Assembly (NCBI GenBank): GCA_002083555.1
Contig: MSXN01000001.1
Coordinates: 124,001 to 188,000 of the forward strand
Direction of reading: 5' to 3'
Source of the DNA: Nitrospira sp. ST-bin5
GTDB taxonomy: Bacteria > Nitrospirota > Nitrospiria > Nitrospirales > Nitrospiraceae
Length of the DNA: 64,000 nt
The translations under genes and the position numbers were made by a program. Position 1 is the first letter of the stretch, and the number at the start of each line of letters is the position of its first letter. Below the pieces are notes generated by a model. That model saw only the letters and a list, made by a program, of their open reading frames with translations. It had not been told where the DNA came from and ran no database searches. Of the stretch, positions 17,544 through 26,048 are shown in pieces.

Positions 17544-18620
17544 TTATCGCAACTTCAACGTACTGAGGCTCAATAAGGCCAACAGGATAGCGATGATCCA
17601 AAGCCGGACCACGACTTTGGGTTCTTCCCACCCCTTCATCTCAAAATGATGATGAATCGGGGCCATCAAGAAGATCCGTTTCCCGCGCGACTTAAACGAC
17701 ACGACTTGGAAAATGACCGACACCGCTTCGATCACGAACACGCCGCCGACCAGCAGCAGTAACAATTCATGCTTGCTGATGACGGCGACCGTGCCGAGGG
17801 CGGCGCCGAGTGGAAGCGACCCCACATCGCCCATGAACACAGATGCGGGATAGGTGTTGAACCAGAGGAAACCGAGACTCGACCCCAGAATAGCCGCCGT
17901 AAATACGGCGATTTCACCGGCGTTTTCGATGTGGGGAATCAGCAGGTAGTCCGACATCAATCGGTGCCCGGCAACGTAGGCTACAATCGTATACGCCAAC
18001 GCGGTAATCATCACGGGGCCGATGGCGAGGCCGTCGAGGCCGTCGGTCAGATTGACGGCATTGGAACTTCCCACGATGACGAGCACGGCGAAGACGATGT
18101 AGAACCAGCCCAGATCCGGGGTGAAGTTCTTGAAGAACGGCACACTCAGCTTCGTCGTATACCCAGGGAGAAAATACAGCGTGAGCGCAATCGCCGAAGC
18201 GATCGCGACTTGCGCGGCAAACTTCTGCGACGCCGACAGTCCCTTCGATTGCCGCTTGATGAATTTGAGGTAGTCGTCGGCAAACCCGATCGCGCCGAAT
18301 CCCACCATCGCCGCGAGGACCAGCCACACATACGGTTTCGTAATATCAGCCCACAGCAGCGTGGAGAGGACCACCGCAAACAGAATGAGAATCCCGCCCA
18401 TCGTGGGGGTCCCGCTCTTCACCAGATGACTCTTGGGCCCGTCGTCGCGGATCTGCTGGCCCAACTTGATTTCTTGCAGCTTGCGGATGAGCCACGGGGC
18501 CAGAATAAACGCGATGAGAAACGCCGTGACCGCCGCATAAATGATGCGGAAGCTTTGGTAGCGAAAAACGTTCAGGAACGAGAATTCGGTGTGGAGTGGA
18601 TACAGCCAGTTATACAGCAT
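17544..18620 (-). CDS. mraY: Phospho-N-acetylmuramoyl-pentapeptide transferase
   Basis: 358-aa polytopic membrane enzyme that attaches phospho-MurNAc-pentapeptide to undecaprenyl phosphate, giving lipid I. Conserved catalytic elements are visible: the aspartate pair in GFADDYLKFIKR, NLTDGLDGLA, FMGDVGSLPLGA and the histidine loop APIHHHFEMKGWEE. About ten transmembrane helices span the full length. It starts 63 bp after the murF stop. Confidence 0.97.
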   Translation of the reverse strand: MLYNWLYPLHTEFSFLNVFRYQSFRIIYAAVTAFLIAFILAPWLIRKLQEIKLGQQIRDDGPKSHLVKSGTPTMGGILILFAVVLSTLLWADITKPYVWLVLAAMVGFGAIGFADDYLKFIKRQSKGLSASQKFAAQVAIASAIALTLYFLPGYTTKLSVPFFKNFTPDLGWFYIVFAVLVIVGSSNAVNLTDGLDGLAIGPVMITALAYTIVAYVAGHRLMSDYLLIPHIENAGEIAVFTAAILGSSLGFLWFNTYPASVFMGDVGSLPLGAALGTVAVISKHELLLLLVGGVFVIEAVSVIFQVVSFKSRGKRIFLMAPIHHHFEMKGWEEPKVVVRLWIIAILLALLSLSTLKLR

Positions 18621-18683
18621 AAGACGACCGTCATACCGACGCCGGGGGCTTGCAGCGCCGAGTCCGTTTCCGCCCCTGAATAG

Positions 18684-20174
18684 TTACGATGCCTTCTTCG
18701 AGACCCGCTTCACGCCTTGTAGCGCGCCGACCACCTGCTCCATCTTCATGCCGCGCGACGCCTTGACCAACACCACATCACCGGAAACTGCCATGGCTTT
18801 GACCTCCGCGGCGGCGGCGGTTGCATCGGGCAATTCGAGAATGTTCGTCGGCTCCATCCCGGCCCGACGCGCGCCTTCCGCCAGACCGCGCCCCAACGTC
18901 CCGCAGGCGATCAACTGCGAGATGCCCTGCAGCGCCACAAACGCACCGACCTCTTCGTGCATCCGCATCGCGCCCGAGCCGAGTTCCAGCATATCGCCCA
19001 ATACCGCAATGGTCCTCCGTCCCGCGCCTGACTGCGCCAGCAGTTGCACCGCCGCCTTCATCGACGCGGGATTGGCGTTATAGCAATCGTTGATCACGCG
19101 GATCCCGTGGCTCACGACAATCTGCGATCGCATCGCGGCAGGACGGAATCGGGAGAGCCCCTGCGCAATGACGGCGCCGGACACGCCGAGCACCGTTCCA
19201 ACAGCCGCCGCAGCCAAGGCATTGGTCACATTGTGAGAGCCCTGCACCTTGATTCGCACGATGGTGTGCCGGACCTTCCCCGGCAGGAGCAGCCGGAAAA
19301 TCGTCCCATCCCGTCCGTCCGACTTTTCGTGCAATGCCTGCACATCAGCTTTCGGCGAATAGCCGAACGACACCACACGACACTGGGCCCGCGCCGCCAG
19401 GTAGTCGAAATACGGATCATCGGCGTTCAGGATGGCTGTTCCGTCAGGAGGAAGCAGATCGAGCAACTCAGCCTTCGCCTGCGCCGATCCTTCCATACTG
19501 CCGAAAAACTCCAAGTGGTCAGGCCCGATATTCGTGATGATGCCGATGGTCGGGCGGGCGATTTCACACAGGCGCGTCGTCTGCCCGAGGTTATCGACAC
19601 CCATTTCGATGACGGCCGCTTCATGCCGGCCCGTCAATCTCAAGAGTGTGTGAGGAACTCCGATCCGGTTATTGAAATTACTTTCGGTCTTCAAGACACG
19701 CCAGCGCTGCCCCATCACACTTGCAACCATTTCCTTCGTGGTGGTCTTTCCGTTGCTGCCCGTCACCGCCACCAGCGGAATGTCGAACCGGCTTCGGTGA
19801 TGCGTCGCCAGCTGTTGATAGGCAAACAACGGATCCCGCACGCCCAAAATGAAGGAGGACGACGACTTTGAGCCGGCCTTCAAGAGCACGGAGGGCACGG
19901 CAAAATTGTCCTGCACGATGGCACCGACCGCCCCGCGGGCCAGAGCCATCGCCACATAGTCATGTCCGTCGAATTTGTCGCCGCGAATGGCGATGAAGAG
20001 ATCACCGGCGCGGATCGCCCGCGAATCGAGGCTGAGCCGTCGAATGCGCTGCTTCGCCCAGCGGGACGCATCGCCCGAAAGCATTTTTACGCTGATCACT
20101 TCTCGAAGTTCTTCGCCGGTTAAGAGCGGCATGGGCATCCCAATCTGTGACAGAGCCCCATTCGAATCAGGCAC
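18684..20174 (-). CDS. murF: UDP-N-acetylmuramoyl-tripeptide-D-alanyl-D-alanine ligase
   Basis: 496-aa Mur ligase that adds D-Ala-D-Ala to the tripeptide precursor. P-loop AVTGSNGKTTTKEM, EMGVDNLGQTTRL, IGPDHLEFFGSM and the late INDCYNANPASMKAA are typical. Annotated from GTG 20174, overlapping murE by 8 nt; ATG 20138 (MPMPLLTGEELREV) gives a protein closer to the usual length and may be the true start. The acidic residue pattern and position directly after murE agree with the assignment. Confidence 0.95.
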   Translation of the reverse strand: MPDSNGALSQIGMPMPLLTGEELREVISVKMLSGDASRWAKQRIRRLSLDSRAIRAGDLFIAIRGDKFDGHDYVAMALARGAVGAIVQDNFAVPSVLLKAGSKSSSSFILGVRDPLFAYQQLATHHRSRFDIPLVAVTGSNGKTTTKEMVASVMGQRWRVLKTESNFNNRIGVPHTLLRLTGRHEAAVIEMGVDNLGQTTRLCEIARPTIGIITNIGPDHLEFFGSMEGSAQAKAELLDLLPPDGTAILNADDPYFDYLAARAQCRVVSFGYSPKADVQALHEKSDGRDGTIFRLLLPGKVRHTIVRIKVQGSHNVTNALAAAAVGTVLGVSGAVIAQGLSRFRPAAMRSQIVVSHGIRVINDCYNANPASMKAAVQLLAQSGAGRRTIAVLGDMLELGSGAMRMHEEVGAFVALQGISQLIACGTLGRGLAEGARRAGMEPTNILELPDATAAAAEVKAMAVSGDVVLVKASRGMKMEQVVGALQGVKRVSKKAS

Positions 20175-21672
20175 AATGTGTTAACTCACGGATCGCATCA
20201 CGAGCGACTTCGCGATCATCGAAGTGAAACTTCTTGGTCCCGATAATCTGATAATCTTCGTGCCCCTTCCCCGCGATGAGGACCATGTCGCCGGGTTGAG
20301 CCGCCCGTATGGCCGTCGCGATCGCTTCGCGCCGATTAGCCACTTTCTGATATTTCACGTGCGATCGCTGCTGCAGTGCCTCCCGCACACCAACTTCCAC
20401 TTCATCAAGAATCGACAGGGGATTTTCTGTGCGCGGGTTGTCCGAGGTGAGAATGACCATGTCGCTCTGCTGGACGGCAGCGCGCCCCATCTTGGGTCGC
20501 TTTCCCCGATCGCGATCTCCCCCGCATCCAAAAACCGTGATGATCCGGCCGGCCTTCAGTGCCTGCGCTGCCGTCAGTAACCGAACCAGCGCGTCTTCCG
20601 TATGAGCATAATCCACCACCACGGTGAAGGACTGTCCGGCCATGACCCGCTCGAACCGTCCAGGCACATTGGTGACGCGGGTGACGGCCTGCCGCACTTG
20701 GTCGATCGTGGCCCCTTCGTGTAACGCCACGCCGATAGCGGCGAGCATGTTGTAGACGTTGTGCTCCCCGACCAGGTGGCTTTCGACCGGAAACGTCCCA
20801 GCGGGCGTCGCCGCCATAAATGTGGTGCCGTTCAGCGAAAGCTGCACCTGTTCTGCTCGGAGATCGGCCTTTCCCTTGATGCCGTACGTCCACACAGGAA
20901 CCGCGCATAAGGACGCGATGCGAGCGCCGCTGGAATCATCACTGTTGACGATTGCCCGCTTGTTCGGCTTCTTGGTTCCGGTCAGTCCCGTAAAGAGCCG
21001 GAGCTTGGCCTGAAAATAGTTCTCCATCGTCTTATGGAAATCGAGGTGATCCTGGGTCAGGTTCGAAAACACGGCCACGTCATACTCACACCCGCTCACT
21101 CGATCCTGCGCCAGCGCATGCGACGACACTTCCATTACCGCCGCCGAGCATCCGCCATCGACCATCCGCTTCAAGAGCTGCTGCAGTTCCAACGCACCCG
21201 GCGTGGTGTGGGATGCCGGAATAATTTCGCTCCCGATTTGATAGGCGACCGTTCCAATTAAACCGACCCGTCCACCAATCGCTTCCAGCAAGGACTTGCA
21301 AACGTACGATGTCGTCGTTTTCCCATTCGTTCCGGTGATGCCGATCATCCGCAACCGTCCGGACGGATCACCATAGAACCGGCTGCCCAAATGCCCCAGC
21401 GCCTTCCGCGAATCGGCCACCCGAAGGTACGGGCGGTCAATCCCTGGAACCGTCTCTTGGATAACCACGGCCCCCGCTCCGTTCGTGAGAGCGGAAGAGA
21501 TATACCGGTGACCATCGACCTGCTCGCCCTTCACGGCAACAAACAGACTTCCCGCCTGCACGGCTCTGGAATCATCCGTGATCGCGGTCAGCGGAACACG
21601 AACGTCCCCTGCCTGCTCGAGGACATCGACCTGCCCGCGGAGTGACTGCGCTAATTCTTCGAAGGTCATCAT
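20167..21672 (-). CDS. murE: UDP-N-acetylmuramoyl-L-alanyl-D-glutamate-2,6-diaminopimelate ligase
   Basis: 501-aa Mur ligase adding the third residue of the stem peptide. P-loop GITGTNGKTTTSYV, FSNLTQDHLDFHKTMENYF and VVDYAHTEDALVRLL are present. The substrate-selecting motif is DNPRTENP, the DNPR form that in this family goes with meso-diaminopimelate rather than lysine, so the cell wall is probably of the Gram-negative A1-gamma type. Two adjacent ATGs (21672 and 21669) could start it. The ftsI stop is 13 bp upstream. Confidence 0.96.
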   Translation of the reverse strand: MMTFEELAQSLRGQVDVLEQAGDVRVPLTAITDDSRAVQAGSLFVAVKGEQVDGHRYISSALTNGAGAVVIQETVPGIDRPYLRVADSRKALGHLGSRFYGDPSGRLRMIGITGTNGKTTTSYVCKSLLEAIGGRVGLIGTVAYQIGSEIIPASHTTPGALELQQLLKRMVDGGCSAAVMEVSSHALAQDRVSGCEYDVAVFSNLTQDHLDFHKTMENYFQAKLRLFTGLTGTKKPNKRAIVNSDDSSGARIASLCAVPVWTYGIKGKADLRAEQVQLSLNGTTFMAATPAGTFPVESHLVGEHNVYNMLAAIGVALHEGATIDQVRQAVTRVTNVPGRFERVMAGQSFTVVVDYAHTEDALVRLLTAAQALKAGRIITVFGCGGDRDRGKRPKMGRAAVQQSDMVILTSDNPRTENPLSILDEVEVGVREALQQRSHVKYQKVANRREAIATAIRAAQPGDMVLIAGKGHEDYQIIGTKKFHFDDREVARDAIRELTHCA

Positions 21673-21685
21673 CCTGTTATTCGAC

Positions 21686-23404
21686 CTACCGACGGTTTGA
21701 CGCCATCGCCAGCTTGACCGGTTCGTCCGACGAGACTCCGAGATAGTTCAACACCTGTTCGCCTACCCGTCGAAAGACGGGCGCGGCCACGGTGCCGCCC
21801 CAGGACTCCCCCTGCGGTTCGTCGATCACCACGATCATCGCCAATCGGGGATTATCCGCAGGAACAAATCCGACAAAAGATCCGACAAACAATGTCGACG
21901 AATAGGCGCCAGTACGCGGATCGATCTTCTGCGCCGTACCCGTCTTCCCGGCCACTCTGAATCCCGGAATCGCAGCCTTGGCGCCGGTCCCATCCGTGAC
22001 AACACCCTCAAGAATCGACGTCACGGTCCGGGCTGTTTCAGGAGACACCACCCGGCGCTTCACTTGTGGAAGTATCTGCCGAAGGGCTTTTCCCTGGGCA
22101 TCGCGGACTTCAGACACGACATAGGGCTTCATCAACACCCCGCCGTTCGCCAAGGCCGCTACAGCGGATACCATTTGAATTGGCGTGACTCCGATTTCCT
22201 GTCCCATAGAAATGGATGCCAATGACCGGCGCCCCCACTCTCTGGGATGCTTGACCATACCGCCGACTTCTCCAGGGAGATCGATCTCCGTTTTCTGCCC
22301 AAATCCGAACGCCTGCAGATACCGGTAGAGACGCTGATCGCCCAGCGCCATCCCGGTTTTTGCCGCACCGATATTGCTCGACTTCTGAATCACCTGCGCA
22401 AACGTCATCCAGCCAAGCTTTTCGTGGTCATGGATGACCGTATTCGCAATCGTCATCCGCCCATTTTCGCCATAGAGCATCGTGCTCGGCTTCATCACTT
22501 TCTCTTCAAGCGCCGCCGCCGCCACAAGGGCTTTCATCGTCGAACCGGGCTCATAGGTATCCGTCAGCGCCCGATTTCTCCAGCGATCCGCGGTCAGGGA
22601 AGCCACGGCATTCGGATCAAACCGCGGACTGATCGCCAGCGCGAGCACAGCGCCGGTCTGAGGGTCGAGTACAATGACGGTACCCGATTTGGCATGCGCC
22701 TTCGTGACTGCCTCCTCCACTTCCTTCTCAGCGATATACTGAATGACTTCGTCGACCGTAATGACCAAACTATGCCCGGCGGCGGGGACTTGCTCGGCCT
22801 GGCCTTTCGGAAACACTGTCCGGCCCATGGCGTCTCGTTGCAGAATCACGACTCGCTTCTCGCCATGGAGCTGCGACTCATACCGCCGCTCAATTCCCTC
22901 AAGCCCCTCCCCGTCCATCCCGGCGAATCCCAACACATGCGCCAGCAGCGGTCCCTTGGGATAGAATCGCCGACCTTCCATCACCAGCCCGATTCCCTCC
23001 ATCGGCATATGCTCAAGGCGATGCCCCTGCTCAGGGTCCAGCTTTCTGGCCAGCCAGACGAAGCTGCGGTCCTGCCGCAGCTTCTTTTCCAATTCATCGG
23101 TTCGAACATGCAGCACCGGAGAGAGAGACCGGGCCGTTTTAGCGGGACTTTCAAGCGCAGTGGGGATACCGAACACGGAGGGCACTTCCATATTCATGGC
23201 GAGCACCTTGCCATGACGATCCACAACGGTCCCTCGAGCCCCCTCCAAGGACACAGTCTTCTGATGTTGCCGGTCAGCTTTGGCCGTGAGCTCAGCAGCC
23301 TGCAATACCTGCAGGCTCACCAACCGAAACAGCACCACCGCAAATCCGCAGAGCATCACCAGCAGCAATACATAGCGTCGGGCCCGTGACGGCGCACCAG
23401 TCAC
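21686..23404 (-). CDS. ftsI: Septal peptidoglycan transpeptidase FtsI (PBP3)
   Basis: 572-aa class B penicillin-binding protein that cross-links septal peptidoglycan. One N-terminal transmembrane helix (about 11-30) precedes the dimerisation domain with RGTVVDRHGKVLAMN. The transpeptidase motifs are S-T-M-K (S288), S-S-N (342-344) and K-T-G-T (487-490). The start is a GTG that shares one base with the ftsL stop (TAGTG), implying coupled translation. No C-terminal PASTA domain is seen. Confidence 0.96.
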   Translation of the reverse strand: MTGAPSRARRYVLLLVMLCGFAVVLFRLVSLQVLQAAELTAKADRQHQKTVSLEGARGTVVDRHGKVLAMNMEVPSVFGIPTALESPAKTARSLSPVLHVRTDELEKKLRQDRSFVWLARKLDPEQGHRLEHMPMEGIGLVMEGRRFYPKGPLLAHVLGFAGMDGEGLEGIERRYESQLHGEKRVVILQRDAMGRTVFPKGQAEQVPAAGHSLVITVDEVIQYIAEKEVEEAVTKAHAKSGTVIVLDPQTGAVLALAISPRFDPNAVASLTADRWRNRALTDTYEPGSTMKALVAAAALEEKVMKPSTMLYGENGRMTIANTVIHDHEKLGWMTFAQVIQKSSNIGAAKTGMALGDQRLYRYLQAFGFGQKTEIDLPGEVGGMVKHPREWGRRSLASISMGQEIGVTPIQMVSAVAALANGGVLMKPYVVSEVRDAQGKALRQILPQVKRRVVSPETARTVTSILEGVVTDGTGAKAAIPGFRVAGKTGTAQKIDPRTGAYSSTLFVGSFVGFVPADNPRLAMIVVIDEPQGESWGGTVAAPVFRRVGEQVLNYLGVSSDEPVKLAMASNRR

Positions 23405-23727
23405 TATCGCCTCCCGTTCAACACATCGTTCCTGGCAATCCGCAGTTCCACCGCGGATGCAGGCGAGTCCTTCGCCTTGAATTGAACCATCACAACCTGG
23501 CCAGGCTGAGGTAAGCTCATCCCGAATTTTTCCGTGGCGACTTTTGCAATCCGGTCAGGCGAACTCAGCGCTGAGAATTTCACCTTCAATTCATCACGCT
23601 CGCGCTCCAACACCACCTTCTCGTGCTTCAGACGTTCAACCTGGTAGCCCAGGCGCACCATATCCACCCGCTCCCACACAAAGACGAACACGAGGCACAG
23701 CCCGGCCGTCACTGCCAGCATTTTCAT
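23404..23727 (-). CDS. ftsL: Cell division protein FtsL
   Basis: 107-aa bitopic membrane protein: one helix at about residues 3-19, then a leucine-zipper-like coiled coil (about 28-58) and a short periplasmic tail with EKFGMSLPQPGQVV, the typical FtsL/DivIC layout. It partners FtsQ and FtsB in activating FtsW-FtsI. Start overlaps the rsmH stop by 4 nt (ATGA). Sequence conservation in this family is low, so the call leans on topology and position. Confidence 0.9.
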   Translation of the reverse strand: MKMLAVTAGLCLVFVFVWERVDMVRLGYQVERLKHEKVVLERERDELKVKFSALSSPDRIAKVATEKFGMSLPQPGQVVMVQFKAKDSPASAVELRIARNDVLNGRR

Positions 23728-24668
23728 TGGACAGACTCCTTTGACAGGCGTTCAGCGACCCGCAACTTGGCGCTTCGCGCGCGCGGATTCGCCTGGCATT
23801 CCGCTTCAGAAGGAACTTGCGGCCTCTTTGTTAACACCGCCACTTGCGGGTGAGGCCGCTCCGCCAAGGCACGAAACGTATGTTTCACGATCCGATCTTC
23901 TAGCGAATGAAACGAGATGACGGCGATACGGCCGCCGGGCCTCAACATATCGACCGCATCGCGGATAGCCGGCTCAAGCACATCCAGCTCGCGATTAACC
24001 GCGATGCGTAGCGCCTGAAATGTCCTCGTCGCACAATGGATGCGCCCGTGCCGGTACGCAGCAGGAACGGATTCCTTAATGACCGTCGTCAGCTCTTGCG
24101 TCGACGCCAGCGCGTTCCGTTCACGCGCGCGAACAATCGCACGCGCAATACGCCGGGAGAATCGCTCCTCGCCATACTGAAAAATGAGATCCGCCAATTC
24201 CGACTCGGGCAACGAATTGACCAACTCTCCGGCCGTCGTACCCGTCGATTGATCCATGCGCATATCGAGCGGGCCGTCTCCCTGAAAACTGAATCCTCGA
24301 TTCGGATCGTCGAGCTGAGGCGAAGAAACTCCGAGATCGAAAAGAACTCCGTCAACTGCTGGGACGCCGACAGTTCGCAGTAGCTGCTTCATGTCAACAA
24401 AATCCCCCTTGAGTAACTGCGCACGACCAGCAAACCCGGCAAGTCGAGATCGGGAATACGCGAGCGCCTCCTCATCTCGATCGATTCCGATGAGAACGGC
24501 ATCATCCCCAGCCTTTTCAAGAATCCGCTCACTATGCCCACCATATCCCACCGTACCGTCAAAAAAAGTCTTCGCACGGTCCGTAACAAGCCAAGCCGTT
24601 ACTTCATCAGGAAAAACGGGAGCATGCCTTGATCTTTTCGATATTTCAGACCCACCACTTATATCCAC
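23724..24668 (-). CDS. rsmH: 16S rRNA (cytosine1402-N4)-methyltransferase
   Basis: 314-aa SAM-dependent methyltransferase (MraW) that methylates 16S rRNA C1402; first gene of the division cluster. Typical features are RHAPVFPDEVTAWL at the N-terminus, motif I FFDGTVGYGGHSERIL, FDLGVSSPQLDDPNRGFSF, PGGRIAVISFHSLEDRIVKHTF and a C-terminal basic RARSAKLRVAERL. The start is uncertain. An ATG at 24728 would put the promoter and the AAGTGG repeats inside the coding region and give a long, unusual N-terminus. The GTG at 24668 yields the usual length and lies just after a purine-rich stretch. The GTG is preferred here by inference. Confidence 0.92.
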   Translation of the reverse strand: MDISGGSEISKRSRHAPVFPDEVTAWLVTDRAKTFFDGTVGYGGHSERILEKAGDDAVLIGIDRDEEALAYSRSRLAGFAGRAQLLKGDFVDMKQLLRTVGVPAVDGVLFDLGVSSPQLDDPNRGFSFQGDGPLDMRMDQSTGTTAGELVNSLPESELADLIFQYGEERFSRRIARAIVRARERNALASTQELTTVIKESVPAAYRHGRIHCATRTFQALRIAVNRELDVLEPAIRDAVDMLRPGGRIAVISFHSLEDRIVKHTFRALAERPHPQVAVLTKRPQVPSEAECQANPRARSAKLRVAERLSKESVQ

Positions 24669-24680
24669 TTTCCCCCACTT
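24655..24680 (-). promoter_or_regulatory. MraZ-type operator: three AAGTGG repeats at 10-bp spacing
   Basis: Read on the minus strand, AAGTGG occurs at 24680-24675, 24670-24665 and 24660-24655, an exact 10-bp period. The middle copy is AAAGTGG. Known MraZ (the dcw-cluster transcription factor) binds three or four short GTGG/TGGG-type direct repeats one DNA turn apart just after the dcw promoter. Here the repeats begin right after the predicted transcription start and overlap the presumed rsmH start. That MraZ binds here is inference from pattern and position. Confidence 0.72.
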
Positions 24681-24688
24681 GCGGGCCG

Positions 24689-24716
24689 AGTATACTCCCG
24701 TTGAACTCCTTGTCAA
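24689..24716 (-). promoter_or_regulatory. Predicted sigma-70 promoter of the division/cell-wall cluster
   Basis: On the minus strand a perfect TTGACA (24716-24711) and TATACT (24694-24689) are separated by 16 nt. The predicted start of transcription falls near 24682, directly ahead of the three AAGTGG repeats. This is the only strong promoter pattern seen upstream of the long rsmH-to-divIVA gene series. Confidence 0.68.
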
Positions 24717-24996
24717 TAGCAAATTCATGGACTTAGGTGATCAATTGCAAGAATGGAAATTCTTTCGAGTTTTCAGAGGGGATGGCTGATTTGCCGCGAA
24801 GACATCGTGGGGGTACCCCCCTGCATCTCCATAGATTGGGGGCCCGGCAAGACCCTCCTACCCAAGATTCTAGGAGATTGCTTGATCCGTTACCCCAGAA
24901 AAGGGATCTGACGCAATCACTCGATATCGCTACAGACAGCCTTCCCGTTGGTGCAGATTCGTTGACAATAAAGACTCTTGAGGTGAGAATCTTTTC
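24717..24996. other. Intergenic region between the dcw promoter and the repeat-protein gene
   Basis: This stretch separates two divergent genes and shows no convincing coding frame. It contains a 12-bp palindrome GGGGGTACCCCC at 24809-24820. A TTGACA at 24962-24967 has a weak GAGAAT 17 nt further on, and could drive the rightward gene at 24997. The palindrome is unassigned. Confidence 0.4.
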
Positions 24997-26028
24997 ATGA
25001 CCCTCATTATCCGTAACAACTTCCCGCTTATTCTCGTTGCACTGCTTCTTCTCGCAAGTCCCTTCGCTTCGGCTCTTTCTGCCAGCGCGGCGCCGTTTCT
25101 TGAATTTTGCGAACACAGCTCTGCCGATCAGCAGTTGAGAGCCTCACAAGGCACCGCCGGCTGCGTTCCATTGATAGAGAAGAAAGATCCGCCGGCATCG
25201 GAGACCCGCCCGCCTCAAGAATCGGCGCGTCAGCTGAAGATCGAGAACCTGCAGCAGGAAGTCACCACCTTTTTACAGAAGTACAATCAGTTTCTTGAGT
25301 GCTGCCGGACCGATTTGGCGGAACTCCAATCAGTCGAAGAACTCGGCAATGACGTTAATGAATTGCTGAGCATGGCCCAATCAGGCCTCTTCAGTGAACA
25401 CATGAAACTCAGGGGGTGGACCATCGCGGAACTGCTTCCGCCCGTCGCCAAGGCGCGCGCAGATCTCAAGCGATTGCACTCCAAGCTGGAGACGATCGGA
25501 AATGCACGAAACCAACTCGGCCAGCTCGACTACGAATCAGCGGCCAAGGAGTCGCGCCGAATTCAAGAAATGGAAGATTCCATTCAGAAGGACTTCCAGG
25601 CCCGCTCCCTGCCGGCCGGACCTAAAACCGGAACCGGCATCGGATCCAGCTCATCAGTAGGTACGAGCATCGGGAAAACGCCGAAATCCGGCGCAGACAT
25701 CGGGGCAGGAGGATCGCAAGGAGCGGACATCGGCGCAACTCCTCGAAGCGGAGCGAATATCGGCGCCAGCGGACCGACCGGCTTTGACATCGGCGCGACA
25801 GGCCGCGCGGGAGCGGATATCGGAGAGTCTCGTTTGAATTCAGAACAATCTGCAGTCGGATCGAGCCTACAGCAGTCCACGGTAGGATCGAGCATCGGCG
25901 ACACAACCGTCGGATCGAGCCTGGGACAATCTACAATTGGGTCAAGCTTGAACGACACGTCTATCGGTTCATCGCTCGGCGGGTCATCGGTCGGATCGAG
26001 CTTGCAGAACCGCGGCACTAATCGCTGA
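24997..26028 (+). CDS. Secreted protein with coiled coil and two-register glycine/serine repeat tail
   Basis: 343-aa protein, not recognised as a named family. It has a Sec signal peptide (hydrophobic core about 9-24, likely cleavage near ALSASA-A, about residue 32), a cysteine-containing segment (C38, C56, CC at 102-103), and a helical, probably coiled-coil part (about 78-205). The tail is a regular repeat array. Residues 221-280 are six units of exactly 10 (consensus xGADIGAxxx), and residues 285-338 are six units of exactly 9 (consensus STVGSSLxx). Such an array suggests a repetitive beta structure or an extended surface or matrix protein. Expressed divergently from the division cluster; its stop faces the BNR lipoprotein gene 20 bp away. 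Confidence 0.78.
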   Translation: MTLIIRNNFPLILVALLLLASPFASALSASAAPFLEFCEHSSADQQLRASQGTAGCVPLIEKKDPPASETRPPQESARQLKIENLQQEVTTFLQKYNQFLECCRTDLAELQSVEELGNDVNELLSMAQSGLFSEHMKLRGWTIAELLPPVAKARADLKRLHSKLETIGNARNQLGQLDYESAAKESRRIQEMEDSIQKDFQARSLPAGPKTGTGIGSSSSVGTSIGKTPKSGADIGAGGSQGADIGATPRSGANIGASGPTGFDIGATGRAGADIGESRLNSEQSAVGSSLQQSTVGSSIGDTTVGSSLGQSTIGSSLNDTSIGSSLGGSSVGSSLQNRGTNR

Positions 26029-26048
26029 GCGTCTCTCCCTCCACTCAA

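Noticed and set aside
24669..24728. rsmH start at ATG 24728
   Set aside because: It would place the -10 element and one and a half AAGTGG repeats inside the gene and give an N-terminal extension unlike the family; GTG 24668 fits better.
24809..24820. GGGGGTACCCCC palindrome as an operator
   Set aside because: Too far from either start codon and promoter to assign; left as an unassigned palindrome.
24733..25116. Minus-strand frame of 127 codons overlapping the secreted repeat protein's start
   Set aside because: It lies antisense to a signal peptide with good coding sense, has no family features and crosses the intergenic region.
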